Assembly: GCF_907163265.1 (NCBI RefSeq)
Contig: NZ_CAJQUM010000001.1
Span: 2,604,001 to 2,668,000 of the forward strand
Length of the DNA stretch: 64,000 nt
Direction of reading: 5' to 3'
Origin: Georgfuchsia toluolica
Lineage (GTDB): Bacteria; Pseudomonadota; Gammaproteobacteria; Burkholderiales; Rhodocyclaceae
The translations under genes were made by a program, and so were the position numbers. A model generated the notes under the pieces. The model was not told the origin of the DNA. It saw only the letters and a list, made by a program, of their open reading frames with translations, and did no database searches. Positions 63,180 through 64,000 of this stretch are shown one piece after another; within the stretch, counting starts at the first letter, position 1, and each line of letters opens with the position of its first letter.

Positions 63180-63833
63180 TTGCCCAAGTTTTCGGATTGA
63201 TCTTTGAGTGAGCATGCCACCGAGGAAAGCAGGAATGCATTTTAGGAGTCGTCATTGGTATGGATGCCATGGGTAGTAAAAGTCCGTATCGCGCCCACCT
63301 TACGGCAGATGTTACCGTTCATTCAAGCAACTTCAGGAGGAAGTAAATCTCGGCGCTGCAGTTGAACTCGGGAAGCGCCTATGTGAAAAGCCTCACTTCT
63401 CCTGGACTAGGCGAATGCCAGCAATGCGAAGAACAGCAGACATTCAATGAGGATAATTCGAGTGCTCTTGAACGGTAGGTTCTGGCCGAATTCCGTCTAA
63501 TGATAAATGAAAGTTGTTCTGGCGGTTACCGATCCAAAGTGATCCGTCGCGTCCAACGTAGGCGCATACCTCTTTGCATCAATGCGCTTAAAAATAGTTT
63601 TGGCATTTATTCAAAAATTTGCTATGAAATAACTAGAGTAGTTAATCATCTTGGCCGGACATTGATCGATGAGGTTGATGCCCTTTTTCTTTCCCGGCCT
63701 GTCCCTTCCCCAGGATGCAGGGGTCGAGACGGGGCTCAATGTGTGCTTCCCCGGTATGAGACTGACGGGGTATTGAAAGGAGTCAGGCGATGGACTTTCA
63801 AGAAAAAAACTTCCTCCCGCAAGCGGTAAATCC
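63180..63833. other. 654-bp spacer after the IS
   Basis: No gene is supported. An open frame (63500-63829) has no family look. The part just before 63790 has a good ribosome site (AAAGGAG) before an ATG at 63790, whose frame closes after about 33 codons; see the possible frameshift noted for the next gene. Confidence 0.4.
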
Positions 63834-64000
63834 ATGTCACGGCGCGACTTCTTCCTCGCGGGCAGTGCGATGGGCGGCCTTGGCGCGCTAGGGCGCTTTG
63901 GCGTGAGCGATGCGGCGGCCAAGAGCATCGATCTGCCGATGGTCAATGGCAAACGCGAGCTGGCGATCTATCCGCAGAAGCGGGAATTAATCCTCCTGAC
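63834..64000 (+). CDS. Tat-exported sulfite-oxidase-like molybdopterin enzyme (5' end only)
   Basis: 55 codons are present before the window ends. The start MSRRDFFLAGSAMGGLGALG is a twin-arginine signal (SRRDFF) followed by DLPMVNGKRELAIYPQKREL, which matches the beginning of exported sulfite-oxidase-family molybdopterin oxidoreductases. The enzyme domain itself is off the edge, so the call is tentative. The upstream frame could extend through SRKKLPPASGKS, and the strong AAAGGAG lies before an ATG 44 bases upstream in another frame. Confidence 0.6.
   Translation, partial: MSRRDFFLAGSAMGGLGALGRFGVSDAAAKSIDLPMVNGKRELAIYPQKRELILL

Noticed and set aside
1-64000. CRISPR arrays, rRNA and tRNA genes
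   Set aside because: Looked for regularly spaced repeats and for tRNA/rRNA-like conserved stretches; none was found by eye.

Overview
The window looks like chromosomal DNA of a GC-rich, facultatively anaerobic betaproteobacterium, most like Rhodocyclales/Sterolibacteriaceae. This rests on gene content only (MetX/MetW methionine route, oxygen-independent ubiquinone trio UbiU/UbiV/UbiT, YbbA/YbbP/TesA locus, PyrE/Xth divergence, Hfq, RapZ, beta-class GST). There is no rRNA gene to confirm it, and I found no tRNA gene, CRISPR array or prophage.

Layout. 1-7.5 kb: edge-truncated SWIM-domain protein, rdgC, tex and a large DUF349 protein. 7.5-14.2 kb: CBS protein, a Met-rich secreted protein between two related direct repeats, dienelactone hydrolase, MscS-type channel, DUF4197, a structured intergenic region and an OmpA-family protein. 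14.2-22 kb: AsmA-like DUF748 protein, PEBP protein, DUF190, tesA divergent from ybbA-ybbP. 22-30 kb: fic pseudogene, coiled-coil secreted protein, pyrE, xth, a Nudix/metallo-beta-lactamase fusion, the yqjD/yqjE/yqjK-like envelope stress cluster, an NlpC/P60 lipoprotein and an AmpG-like permease. 30-39 kb: metW, metX, a palindromic MITE-like element, ilvD, lgt, a VOC protein, an aldehyde dehydrogenase and a PBP4-type DD-peptidase. 39.3-40.1 kb: a solitary integron gene cassette (lipoprotein gene plus a well-formed attC). 40.2-42.9 kb: ubiU-ubiV-ubiT. 43.1-47.6 kb: a five-gene operon combining a LolD/LolCE-like ABC transporter, a LolA-like periplasmic protein, an outer-membrane beta-barrel and a DUF3301 protein. 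47.9-54.6 kb: lipoproteins, ferritin-like protein, DUF5718, a truncated hydrolase, MtfA-like peptidase, SagB-like dehydrogenase and hfq. 54.8-61 kb: AhbD-like radical SAM protein, Doc-like toxin, rapZ, Lon-N protein, mutY, an internally deleted purT pseudogene, hemerythrin and GST. 61.8-63.2 kb: an IS3-family element with a palindromic insertion in its transposase. The window ends in the start of a Tat-exported sulfite-oxidase-like gene.

The core is ordinary housekeeping, but the spaces between genes are rich in mobile and repetitive DNA: a 60-bp hairpin repeat (four copies, two abutting gene stop codons) often joined to a second repeat, a 24-bp repeat in short arrays, REP-like palindromes, the MITE, the IS and the integron cassette. 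Gene decay is visible in fic, purT, mscL, an alpha/beta hydrolase and probably doc. The two most notable items are the lone integron cassette and the Lol-like transport operon with its own outer-membrane barrel.
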